This document shows, in pieces, positions 9,853 through 18,799 of a DNA stretch of 64,000 bases. Below the pieces are notes generated by a model, which saw only the letters and a list, made by a program, of their open reading frames with translations, was not told where the DNA came from and made no database searches. Source of the DNA: Spirochaetota bacterium. GTDB lineage: Bacteria > Spirochaetota > UBA4802 > JAFGDQ01. Made by a program: the position numbers and the translations under genes. Where the stretch lies: positions 1 to 64,000 of the forward strand of contig JAXHTS010000050.1 of NCBI GenBank assembly GCA_034190085.1, given 5' to 3'. Every line of letters begins with the position of its first letter. Position 1 is the stretch's first letter.

Positions 9853-10473
9853 ATGGCAAACCTATTGAACAGGATACTGGAATTCATACTGCCTGCTAAT
9901 GACTTGATTATATATCTCTTTCTATTCCTTAGCGCAATTATTGAAAATCTTTTTCCGCCCATTCCCGGTGATACAATAACCGTCTTTGGGGCTTTTCTTG
10001 TCGGTACAGGCAGATTAGATTATCTGCTTGTATACCTCACTACTACTATTGGCAGCGTTATAGGTTTTATGATTCTATTCATAATAGGCAAGTCTATCGG
10101 AAGAGACTATTTCCATAACAAGGATTATAAGTTTTTCTCAGAAAAGAATATCAATGCTGCTGAGGGGTGGTTTCTTAAATATGGTTACCTTGTTGTTTTG
10201 GGGAATAGATTCCTTCCAGGAATAAGGTCAGTGATTTCAATCGTTTCTGGCTTTTCAAAACTAAAAACAATCAAGGTGTCTCTTTATGCCCTTATCAGTT
10301 CCTCTATCTGGAATCTCATATGGATACATACAGGATTTCTTCTTGGTGATAATTGGGAAATCGTACGTGGGAAAATAGGAAAAATTTTAAATAATTACAA
10401 TATAGTCATTACTATCTTCATTATTATTATTATTATTGTTATTATTCTAATATACAAGCGTAGAAATAAATAG
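9853..10473 (+). CDS. DedA family membrane protein
   Basis: 206-residue integral membrane protein of the DedA/SNARE-associated family, whose members act as lipid (undecaprenyl phosphate or phospholipid) translocases or affect membrane homeostasis. Family motifs are present: ENLFPPIPGDTITVFGAF near residue 35, FLKYGYLVVLGNRFLPGIRS near residue 112, with the GxRFxPGxRS motif and its conserved arginines. The last span is an unusual run of isoleucines ending in a basic tail (LIYKRRNK), encoded by an ATT repeat. Which lipid it handles cannot be said. Confidence 0.88.
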   Translation: MANLLNRILEFILPANDLIIYLFLFLSAIIENLFPPIPGDTITVFGAFLVGTGRLDYLLVYLTTTIGSVIGFMILFIIGKSIGRDYFHNKDYKFFSEKNINAAEGWFLKYGYLVVLGNRFLPGIRSVISIVSGFSKLKTIKVSLYALISSSIWNLIWIHTGFLLGDNWEIVRGKIGKILNNYNIVITIFIIIIIIVIILIYKRRNK

Positions 10474-10891
10474 ATAGGGTTGTGAATATATAATTTTTCG
10501 TCGTTTAGAAAGTGAAGAATAGCGTATAGATATATCTTCACACACTTTGGAGGATCAGCAAATGAGGATAATCCCCATAGTAATAAATGAGAATCCCTAA
10601 AAAAGCTATTGGGTAAATTAAATAGTTGATTAAGCTGAGACTTTAGTATAATCTTGTTTTATCATATGCAATGGTGTGGGAATTGAAATCTATTCATTTA
10701 TCAACAAACATATGCAAAATGATTATTTGTTGAGTGAAGGAGGATTTAGGGATTCTGAGATTATAAATCCCTTAGGAGTAAATATTCACTATAATTCTTT
10801 GTTGCGAAGTATCTTTTCTTATTGCCAGCCTAAAACAACAGGATATGATTGTTTTTTTAGCTTATATTATAATACACAAAGAGGAAAATAA
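10474..10891. other. Upstream region of lon
   Basis: 418 bases. It contains a possible promoter (10626-10652) and a long leader before the lon ATG. A 71-codon frame (10676-10891) fills the leader but starts at an unsupported GTG and resembles no known protein. No CIRCE-type heat-shock operator was seen. Confidence 0.4.
10626..10652 (+). promoter_or_regulatory. Possible lon promoter
   Basis: TTGATT at 10626-10631 and a perfect TATAAT at 10647-10652, separated by 15 bases. The spacing is shorter than ideal, so this is only a candidate. It would give a leader of about 230 bases. Confidence 0.35.
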
Positions 10892-13327
10892 ATGGATATT
10901 GATGAGATAATAACAGACGATAGAATCCAGATTGACACTGATATATTTGAGAGTGATCTTATTTCAATAGATCATTTCCTTCCTGATAAGTTATACATCA
11001 TACCAATTCGATATAGACCCATCTTTCCTGGAATAGTAACACCTCTAATTATTTCCCAAGGCAAATTCTCTGAATCCATTGATATGGTTCTCAATTCTTC
11101 AAGGACTATAGGACTTATCTTATTGAAAGATGACGATATCGAATCGATCAAGGTTGATGATCTGTATCGATATGGAACCGCTGCAAAAATTCTTAAGAAG
11201 ATTAACCTTCCTGATGGCGGGATAAATGTTTTAATTAATAGCATTAAAAGATTTAAAATAAACGAGATAACATCAGAAAAGCCACATTTCATTGCAGGGG
11301 TGGAATACCTTGAAGATGAGGCTAATAAAAAGAATATTGAGATAAAGGCATTAACAAGATCTGTCTTAAGCCAGCTTAAACTGTTATCTGAGAACAATCC
11401 TCTCTTCACTGAAGAGATGAAGCTTACTATGGTAAATGTTGATGAACCTGGCAAAATTGCTGATTTTGTTACCTCAATACTAAATTTGGAGAAAAAGGAA
11501 TATCAAGATATCCTTGAAACGATAAATGTCAAGAAGCGACTAGAAAAAGTGCTGCAATTCCTGCATAAAGAGATGGATGTGCTTGCGCTTCAGAAAAAGA
11601 TTCAGAACCAAATAAATGAAAAAATAGACAAGCAACAGAGAGATTTCTTCTTAAGGGAGCAGCTAAAGGTAATAAAAAATGAGTTAGGGATGGAAGGGGA
11701 TGAGAGAACCCGAGAAATCAATGCGATGAAGGAAAAGATAGAGACGCTCTCACTCAAGGGAGAGGCTAAGGACAAGGTAAAAGAGGAAATAGAGCGACTC
11801 TCCTTAATGGATCCAAATACATCAGAGTATTCTATTAGCAGAAACTATATGGAAACAATACTATCCCTTCCTTGGAATAATTTGACTACGGAATCAATTG
11901 ATCTTGAAAAGGCGGAACGGATATTAAACAAGGATCATTATGGCCTTGAGGATGTTAAGAAGAGAATATTAGAATTTCTAGCGGTTAGAAAATTGAAACC
12001 CGACGCTAGGGGTTCAATCATATGCCTGGTGGGACCACCAGGAGCGGGTAAAACATCGCTTGGGAAATCAATCGCAAAGGCATTAAACAGGAAATTTTTT
12101 AGGATGTCCCTAGGAGGCATCAGGGATGAAGCAGAGATCAAAGGTCACAGAAGGACTTACGTCGGAGCCATGCCAGGCAAAATAATACAGGGATTGAAAA
12201 TCTGTAAATCAAGGAATCCTGTTTTCATGCTTGATGAAATAGATAAACTTGGACAGAGCTTTCAGGGAGACCCAGCCTCAGCTCTGTTGGATGTTCTGGA
12301 TCCTGAGCAGAATTATGAATTCAGGGATCACTATCTTGATATCCCTTTTGATCTATCAGATGTGCTTTTTATAACAACAGCAAACGCTCTAGATACTATC
12401 CCTAGGGTCCTGGCAGACCGGATGGATATCATAAGACTATCCGGATATATACATGAGGAGAAATATCAGATTGCAAAGAAGTACATTCTCCCAAGGCAGA
12501 TGGAAAAGCATGGACTTATGAAGAATTCATTAAAGATCGACAAAAACGGTTTCTTATACATAATAATTAACTGGGCACGTGAATCAGGAGTGAGAAATTT
12601 AGAGAGACAGATTGAAAAAATATGCAGAAAAGTCGCTACTCTTATTGTAAAGAATGAAAAGCCTCCCACTGGCTTCTTAAGCAATGAAAAGATAAGGGAA
12701 TATCTTGGACCTGAGATCTACCCCGAAAAGGAGGTTTATAAAATAAGTAAGCCAGGTATGGTCAATGGCTTAGCATGGACATCTTTAGGTGGCACTACGC
12801 TAACGGTAGAAGCCATTGAGGTTGAAAATTCTAAGGGTGAAGCTCTCAAGATAACGGGACAGATAGGAGATGTGATGAATGAATCAGCCAATATCGCCTA
12901 TACATACATTCAGCATATATTATCAAAGAATGAAAAAACAAAAGATACCCTTTTTAAAAAGGGTATCCATCTCCATGTGCCTGCCGGAGCCACACCAAAA
13001 GACGGCCCCTCAGCTGGTATAACAATGGCGTCCTCGCTCTTCTCTCTGATCACCGGCAAGGTAATAAAATCTGATATTGCAATGACCGGCGAACTAACCC
13101 TCAGCGGCAGGGTTTTGCCAGTTGGCGGTATTAAAGAAAAGATTATTGCTGCAAAGAGAGCAAACCTGAAAGAAATTATCCTTCCAGCCCCGAATAATAA
13201 AGATTTATCAGAGATACCCGACTATATAAAAAAAGGCTTAAAATTCTACTTAATCAACGAAATGGATGAGGTTATAAATATAGCCTTTAACAATAAAAAA
13301 AAGGAATCTGGAAGAGATGGGAATTAA
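10892..13327 (+). CDS. lon: ATP-dependent protease Lon
   Basis: 811-residue cytoplasmic AAA+ serine protease that degrades misfolded and regulatory proteins. Order of domains: amino-terminal LON substrate-binding domain (about residues 30-220), helical linker, AAA+ module with Walker A GPPGAGKTSLGKS (near residue 382) and Walker B PVFMLDEIDKLG, and a carboxy-terminal protease domain. The catalytic dyad is visible as the serine in PKDGPSAGITMA and the lysine in GRVLPVGGIKEKIIAAKRA. Length is normal for LonA. The ATG follows AAAGAGGAAAATA. The end overlaps the next gene by 11 bases, so the two are translationally coupled. Confidence 0.97.
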   Translation: MDIDEIITDDRIQIDTDIFESDLISIDHFLPDKLYIIPIRYRPIFPGIVTPLIISQGKFSESIDMVLNSSRTIGLILLKDDDIESIKVDDLYRYGTAAKILKKINLPDGGINVLINSIKRFKINEITSEKPHFIAGVEYLEDEANKKNIEIKALTRSVLSQLKLLSENNPLFTEEMKLTMVNVDEPGKIADFVTSILNLEKKEYQDILETINVKKRLEKVLQFLHKEMDVLALQKKIQNQINEKIDKQQRDFFLREQLKVIKNELGMEGDERTREINAMKEKIETLSLKGEAKDKVKEEIERLSLMDPNTSEYSISRNYMETILSLPWNNLTTESIDLEKAERILNKDHYGLEDVKKRILEFLAVRKLKPDARGSIICLVGPPGAGKTSLGKSIAKALNRKFFRMSLGGIRDEAEIKGHRRTYVGAMPGKIIQGLKICKSRNPVFMLDEIDKLGQSFQGDPASALLDVLDPEQNYEFRDHYLDIPFDLSDVLFITTANALDTIPRVLADRMDIIRLSGYIHEEKYQIAKKYILPRQMEKHGLMKNSLKIDKNGFLYIIINWARESGVRNLERQIEKICRKVATLIVKNEKPPTGFLSNEKIREYLGPEIYPEKEVYKISKPGMVNGLAWTSLGGTTLTVEAIEVENSKGEALKITGQIGDVMNESANIAYTYIQHILSKNEKTKDTLFKKGIHLHVPAGATPKDGPSAGITMASSLFSLITGKVIKSDIAMTGELTLSGRVLPVGGIKEKIIAAKRANLKEIILPAPNNKDLSEIPDYIKKGLKFYLINEMDEVINIAFNNKKKESGRDGN

Positions 13328-13985
13328 AAATCTTATGGAGGATATAATAATATCCGTAGTAAAGGAGGTCTTATCTAAAGAAGATAAGGAGTTACTACAT
13401 TCAAATACATATAAACAAGATATAATTACATATGTATTAAATAGGGTACCTCCTATATATTACACCAGCGAAAGGGGGGTTCTTCATGGAAAGCTCAAAT
13501 CACAATTTGCCTTCCAACAGAGAATTGACATATTATTTTTAACACATGAAGCCATAAAAGTAATCAAAAATCGACGGGCTTCCGAGATACACTCAGATTA
13601 TATGAAGATCGATAAAATGATATATTTTATTCCGCATATAATTGGCGAAGTCCTTGAGGAGACATCATTCTCAATAATACCTGATGTAGAGGCGCTTCTG
13701 CTATTCAAGGGAGAACCTGCCTTGATGATAGATTCAAGCTGGAAAAATCCTTACATCACTAACAACGCCACTAAAGGATATTATCATTTTTGGCCTGAAT
13801 TTATTGAAGGTGAGATGGATAAAGAAAATGAAATTAATTTCCAAATAATCTTCAATCATCCTAACTTTCAATTGAAGAAAATTGAATTAGTTGTAAATGT
13901 AGTTAAGAACTTTACATTTTATAAATCATACATTATACCAATCGCTCTACTCGAAACAAAAAAGGAGGTTGACTTCTCATTTTAA
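13317..13985 (+). CDS. ComFB-domain protein
   Basis: 222 residues. The first ~75 residues match the late-competence ComFB domain: NLMEDIIISVVKEVL, then DIITYVLNRVPPIYYTSERG, which fits the family pattern of D-x-x-x-Y-x-L-N-R-L-P-P-x-Y. The cysteines that some ComFB proteins carry are absent. The remaining ~145 residues are not recognised. Some cyanobacterial ComFB proteins bind cyclic dinucleotides; whether this one does is unknown. The start codon lies inside the last codons of lon, and the outer-membrane gene follows 13 bases after the stop, so lon, this gene and the barrel gene may be one operon. Confidence 0.65.
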   Translation: MGIKNLMEDIIISVVKEVLSKEDKELLHSNTYKQDIITYVLNRVPPIYYTSERGVLHGKLKSQFAFQQRIDILFLTHEAIKVIKNRRASEIHSDYMKIDKMIYFIPHIIGEVLEETSFSIIPDVEALLLFKGEPALMIDSSWKNPYITNNATKGYYHFWPEFIEGEMDKENEINFQIIFNHPNFQLKKIELVVNVVKNFTFYKSYIIPIALLETKKEVDFSF

Positions 13986-13998
13986 ATGAATAACATTC

Positions 13999-15426
13999 AT
14001 GTTTATTAGACTATTAACATATTTTTTTATATATTTGATTATATTACACTTAACAACAGATCTTGCCTTAGCCTCTGGAAAAGCGACATCAATGGGATTA
14101 CTCACTTCAATTGCCTCTGACGGCCCCTTTGATGTTGTAAGAAATCCAGCCCTTTTAACCCTACAAAAAAAAAATAATAGCACAGGTATTTTCTCATCCT
14201 TTACATCACATCATACCAGCTATTCATCAACACTGAACAATATTTACTCATATAATTCATACATGTCTAGCAATGAAATTATAGATTTTCAGATGTATAA
14301 TAACTTTGGCAAACCTGATCTATATAGCATGAATATTCAACTTGCTTATACCGCTGTAATAGGAAAGTCTTTCTTCGGACTATCCCTCACAGGAATAGAA
14401 TCAGAGATATACACCTCATCCAAGAGAAGATATATGTCAGTATCGAACGTGACTATGACGGAACAGAATTCATTAAATACAACATCTGCACAAGAACTTG
14501 TGCATGCTATTGAAAAAATTAAGGGACTTGCACCATCTTTTATCTCTGCAGTAGGATATAATATTACAAAGAAAAATTCAATTGGTTTCCAATTATCCTT
14601 GGGTTATTTACAGAAAGAGATGGAAATAATCACAAACTCAATATCCATAACCGAGTCTAATGAATACTATGAAGAGACAAAGATCCAGAAAGATACTTAC
14701 GCTTATTCAGCGGAAATGGGCTTTGGATATCTATATAAAGAGAGTGGAACTCATGTCGGCATATTATTAAGATCCGGGGATTTTACATTGAAAAGGGAGG
14801 AGATGGAGTTCAGCAAAAGCTCTACATATTCAATCTATCCTGACTCCTCTCCCTTTGGAAAATCTGATTATTCATATATTGGCAGGTATACGAAGGGCGC
14901 TGCTCTATCAGCGGGGTGTTATAAGAGAATAAACCCTCTCTTTGCTATTGCAATTGAGGGAACACTCAAATTTGAAAATGTCTATAATGATAAAGGGTTG
15001 GAATTTTCTGATATATATACCCCATCAATAGTTAATGCTTCTTCTTATATTACTGAAGAGTCCTATTATCAAAAAACCAAAAATTCGATATTTATAAAGG
15101 GAGGAGTCGAATTCAATCCCATCAGTAGGCTGGCATTTTTGCTTGGTATGGGATATACATCATACAATAATGAAAGATATCGGAATGACAATACTTACTA
15201 CACAGATGAGACTCTTAGCGACAGTCAAACTGATTATTATCTTTTCACATCAGGAATTGACTTCAGACTTTCCAGTAACCTTAAATTGAATTTAATTTCA
15301 GTTTTAATCAACTATAATAATACTACTCACATCAGGATTCGAAATGAATACATGATTTTACGAATGAAAGATCATGTTCATGGTTATATGATCGAATTAG
15401 GATTAGGAATAACATCTTCCATATGA
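13999..15426 (+). CDS. Outer-membrane beta-barrel protein
   Basis: 475 residues with a signal peptide (cleavage after LALA, near residue 25) and a mature region of alternating polar/aromatic strands, many Y, S and G residues, ending in an amphipathic strand (HGYMIELGLGITSSI). The segment GLLTSIASDGPFDVVRNPALL resembles the start of OMPP1/FadL-like and spirochaete UPF0164-type barrels, where an A/S-x-x-NPA motif is common. It is predicted to sit in the outer membrane. The transported or bound substrate is unknown. Confidence 0.6.
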   Translation: MFIRLLTYFFIYLIILHLTTDLALASGKATSMGLLTSIASDGPFDVVRNPALLTLQKKNNSTGIFSSFTSHHTSYSSTLNNIYSYNSYMSSNEIIDFQMYNNFGKPDLYSMNIQLAYTAVIGKSFFGLSLTGIESEIYTSSKRRYMSVSNVTMTEQNSLNTTSAQELVHAIEKIKGLAPSFISAVGYNITKKNSIGFQLSLGYLQKEMEIITNSISITESNEYYEETKIQKDTYAYSAEMGFGYLYKESGTHVGILLRSGDFTLKREEMEFSKSSTYSIYPDSSPFGKSDYSYIGRYTKGAALSAGCYKRINPLFAIAIEGTLKFENVYNDKGLEFSDIYTPSIVNASSYITEESYYQKTKNSIFIKGGVEFNPISRLAFLLGMGYTSYNNERYRNDNTYYTDETLSDSQTDYYLFTSGIDFRLSSNLKLNLISVLINYNNTTHIRIRNEYMILRMKDHVHGYMIELGLGITSSI

Positions 15427-15747
15427 TCCGACGATGGCGTAGAACGCTTCGCACTCTTTTCAAATTAAATAATCTATTGCAAAAGGCATCGCTGAGAATA
15501 GGGGCCATAGCCTTATCAAATGCCATACCTCTTCACATTCAGTCTGTAATTTTCGGTGACTCCGGGATAGGTCCTTTTTTTATCATAAACACTTGGCAAT
15601 ATTAAAAAAATATCAAATGATACTTGCATTCAATTTTTGCTTAACTTATACTCTTCCAGTCCTTCATGGATTTACTCCTTTGGTAGCCTCCCCTCAGAGG
15701 ACATCCACAGGTTTTGCCAGTAAAACCGGAGCTTGGTCAAGGTAATT
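15427..15747. other. Intergenic region before the M1/ChaN fusion gene
   Basis: 321 bases. Two short frames (15423-15605, 60 codons; 15617-15745, 42 codons) have no family resemblance. A hairpin GGTTTT/AAAACC with a six-base loop lies at 15710-15727, shortly before the next start codon; it has no T-run, so it is not a standard terminator. Confidence 0.4.
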
Positions 15748-18700
15748 ATGAAATATGTACAATTACAAATTATAATCTTTATATTTCTATTTTTCACTAA
15801 AGATATTCATGCGACTGATCCTTTGCCCAAATATCACATATCAGTATCAATATACCCAATCGAAAACCGTATTAAAGGGAGGGTTAATATATCTAATCCT
15901 AGCCAAAAAGAGATTAAAATTTCAACAGGATTGCTGAGGATTTTATCGATCAAAGAGAAGGGCGCGGTTCTTAATAAAAGAATAAGTACTGATACAATAT
16001 CATTACAGGGTGGCAACGCCATAGATATAGAATACGAAGGGCTGTACCCTAAAATCATGGATGAAGACAACCCCAATAATCCGGGCGTTATTAACAATAA
16101 TATAGTATCAGCAGATGGAATATCTCTAACCAGAGGGTGGTATCCGGAAGTACAAGGCTATGCGAATTATAAATTAAGCGTAACAATACCCAAAGAATTT
16201 ATAGCCATCTCCGAAGCAGAACATATAACCCAATCTCAATCTAGCGAAGGAAAAACATACAATTTTAAATTTATCTACCCCATTGATGGGATTAATCTTG
16301 TCGCAAATAGGTATACAGTAATTCATGACACCCTAGGGGATGTCGATTTGTACGGTTACTTTACAAAACAGAATTCGAGTATAGCTCCTGAATACATAAA
16401 TTACACAAAAAAATATATTAAGATGTATGAAAGGCTATTAGGTGAATACCCATTTAAAAGATTTTCAATTGTGGAAAATGTTCTGCAAACAGGTTACTCA
16501 ATGCCTACCTTCACGCTTCTAGGCTGTGATGTGCTTCGTCTCCCTTTCATCGTAAAGACGTCGCTGGGTCATGAGATTCTTCATCAATGGTTTGGGAATT
16601 CGGTATACATAAATTATAAGGAGGGCAATTGGGCTGAGGCCCTTACAACATACCTCTCAGATCATTATTATAAAGAGAAGGATAAAAAGGGATGGATGCA
16701 TAGGAAAAAAATCCTTCAAGATTACCAGAGTTATGTAAATAAGTCGAATAACTCAAGCCTTATTGATTTCAAATCAAGAACTGATAAGGCATCCAGTAGC
16801 ATAGGGTATGGCAAGGGCGCCATGCTCTTTCACATGCTGCGAAATCGGATTGGAGATGAAATATTTTTTGATTCCCTGAGATATCTCTATAAAATGAATC
16901 GTTTCAAGCTAACCTCCTGGTCTGATATTCAAAGGGTCTTTGAAGATAAATATCAAAAATCACTGAAAATCCTTTTCCGCCAATGGCTGGACAGGGGCGA
17001 TATTCCTTCATTTAAAATCGGGAACACGGGTGTGGAGTATTTGAATGGAACACCCAATGTAAAATTTACCATAACACAAATGACAAAACCATATGTTTTG
17101 GACCTCAAAATAGTAATTGATACCCTTAGCAGCAAGCATAGGGAAATTATACATGTCTCGAAACCAAAGGAGTCCTTTGAGATTGCGGTTAATGATACAC
17201 CCAAGTCCATAACCATTGATCCAGATTACGATACCATGAGAAGGCTTGCGGCTGATGAGTTTCCGCCAACGATCTCCAGATTGCTTGGGGATGACTCAAA
17301 ATTGATAATCACAGAAGCCGATATGAGTAATTACAAAAAATTAGTGGATATATTTAAAACCAGGGGTTTTAAGGCCATATCCGTAAAGGACATCAACGAT
17401 AAAGAAATCCTATTCTCTTCAATGATTTTAACTGATATTAAGGGTAAATTATTCAATAGGCTCTTTGCAGGGAATGAAAAATATAGAATTGATAATAATA
17501 GAGGATTCGAGATTAATATAATTAATCATCCCTTAACACCGGGAAGTGTTGTAGCTTTAGTTAAGGCATCAGCAAAGGAGGAAGTCGATTTAGCCGCAAG
17601 AAAGATCTTCAGATATGGAGGGTATTCCAACCTCCTGTTCAGAAAAGGGAAAAATATACGCAAACGCATCGCCCCTTCAGAAAGGGGGATAATTATTAAC
17701 CTCATTCACAAAGTGAAAGGCATCATACCTGCAAAGGCCATCACGCTTGATGAGATTATAGAGAATATTATTGAAAAGCCCATCATCTATATTGGGGAAT
17801 CACATTCAAACTATGAGGATCACAAGGTACAGTTTGAGGTCATTAGAGCGCTAAATGAGAGAGGGAGGAAGTTCGCCATTGGCATGGAGATGTTTCAGAG
17901 GCCTTTCCAGGATTCTATAGATGAATATCTATCCGACAAAATCGATGAAATAGAATTCCTAAGGGCGACAGAATACTTTTCAAGGTGGAGGTTTAATTAT
18001 CACCTTTACAGGGAGATTGTAAATTATGCAAAGGCAGAGGGTATACCCATATTAGCATTGAATGCTGATTCTAACATTATTAAAAGGGTCTCAAGGGGCG
18101 GTCTTGATGCATTGACTGATGAAGAGAGGGATAAAATCCCCTCTGATATGGATATGTCAGATTCGGATTATGCTCAAAGGCTTAGGGATGTTTACAGGCT
18201 ACATCCCATCGATGCTCCAGATGACTTCAATAACTTTTATCAATCACAAATTATCTGGGATGAGACAATGGCGCATACTATTGCTGATTTTATGAAAAAA
18301 AATCCTGACCATCAGTTCGTTGTGCTTGCAGGGATTGGACATATAATGTACGGTTCAGGCATTCCTCAAAGAGTTAAAAGACTAAACCGGAGGGATTATA
18401 CCATATTGATAAACTCAAATATTAAAACCCTTGATAACAACATTGCAGACTATGTGCTTTATCCAACTCCCTTAAGGGCTCCTGTGTCTCTGCTATTAGG
18501 TGTAATGGTTAAATCAGTCAAGGAGGGTGTGAAGATTGATCAAGTAAACCCAGCCAGTATCGCTCATAAGATGGGTCTTAGAAAAAATGATATTATAACC
18601 CATCTTAACAAAATTAAAATAAACTCAACGAGTGACCTGAAACTAACCCTTTTTGATAAAAAAAGTGGGGATAGGCTGAAGGTTCAGGTTTTAAGGGAAG

Positions 18701-18750
18701 GCCTTCTCTTTGGTAAAAATAAACATGAATTTGCGTATATTATACCCTAA
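15748..18750 (+). CDS. M1 peptidase-like / ChaN-like / PDZ fusion protein
   Basis: 1000 residues, secreted: residues 1-23 are a signal peptide ending at IHA. Residues ~30-470 resemble gluzincin M1 aminopeptidases, with the zinc site HEILHQWFGN and a downstream glutamate in GNWAEALTTYLSDHYY, one residue closer than usual; the exopeptidase GAMEN motif is not conserved. Residues ~480-640 are not recognised. Residues ~670-900 match the ChaN/DUF399 haem-binding-like domain (IYIGESHSNYEDHKVQFEV, then AIGMEMFQRPFQ, then VVLAGIGHIMYG). Residues ~905-1000 are a PDZ domain. The ATG at 15748 is preferred over an upstream TTG because it starts the signal peptide directly. The combination suggests a periplasmic or surface enzyme; the substrate is unknown. 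Confidence 0.75.
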   Translation: MKYVQLQIIIFIFLFFTKDIHATDPLPKYHISVSIYPIENRIKGRVNISNPSQKEIKISTGLLRILSIKEKGAVLNKRISTDTISLQGGNAIDIEYEGLYPKIMDEDNPNNPGVINNNIVSADGISLTRGWYPEVQGYANYKLSVTIPKEFIAISEAEHITQSQSSEGKTYNFKFIYPIDGINLVANRYTVIHDTLGDVDLYGYFTKQNSSIAPEYINYTKKYIKMYERLLGEYPFKRFSIVENVLQTGYSMPTFTLLGCDVLRLPFIVKTSLGHEILHQWFGNSVYINYKEGNWAEALTTYLSDHYYKEKDKKGWMHRKKILQDYQSYVNKSNNSSLIDFKSRTDKASSSIGYGKGAMLFHMLRNRIGDEIFFDSLRYLYKMNRFKLTSWSDIQRVFEDKYQKSLKILFRQWLDRGDIPSFKIGNTGVEYLNGTPNVKFTITQMTKPYVLDLKIVIDTLSSKHREIIHVSKPKESFEIAVNDTPKSITIDPDYDTMRRLAADEFPPTISRLLGDDSKLIITEADMSNYKKLVDIFKTRGFKAISVKDINDKEILFSSMILTDIKGKLFNRLFAGNEKYRIDNNRGFEINIINHPLTPGSVVALVKASAKEEVDLAARKIFRYGGYSNLLFRKGKNIRKRIAPSERGIIINLIHKVKGIIPAKAITLDEIIENIIEKPIIYIGESHSNYEDHKVQFEVIRALNERGRKFAIGMEMFQRPFQDSIDEYLSDKIDEIEFLRATEYFSRWRFNYHLYREIVNYAKAEGIPILALNADSNIIKRVSRGGLDALTDEERDKIPSDMDMSDSDYAQRLRDVYRLHPIDAPDDFNNFYQSQIIWDETMAHTIADFMKKNPDHQFVVLAGIGHIMYGSGIPQRVKRLNRRDYTILINSNIKTLDNNIADYVLYPTPLRAPVSLLLGVMVKSVKEGVKIDQVNPASIAHKMGLRKNDIITHLNKIKINSTSDLKLTLFDKKSGDRLKVQVLREGLLFGKNKHEFAYIIP

Positions 18751-18799
18751 TCCTGCTGAGCCAAGTCAAGCTTATGGGTTAGCTTAGGTATCACCGGGT

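Noticed and set aside
10401-10460. ATT-rich microsatellite near the end of the DedA gene
   Set aside because: It encodes the isoleucine-rich last membrane span in frame, so it needs no separate explanation.
10676-10891. 71-codon frame directly before lon
   Set aside because: GTG start without a ribosome-binding site, no family resemblance, and it lies where the lon leader is expected.
15423-15605. 60-codon frame overlapping the end of the barrel-protein gene (ATGA)
   Set aside because: No ribosome-binding site or family match; composition looks like non-coding sequence.
15617-15745. 42-codon frame ending just before the M1/ChaN fusion gene
   Set aside because: Short, no ribosome-binding site, no recognisable motif.
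18751-18799. Terminator between convergent genes
   Set aside because: No GC-rich stem followed by a T-run could be defined in the short gap.
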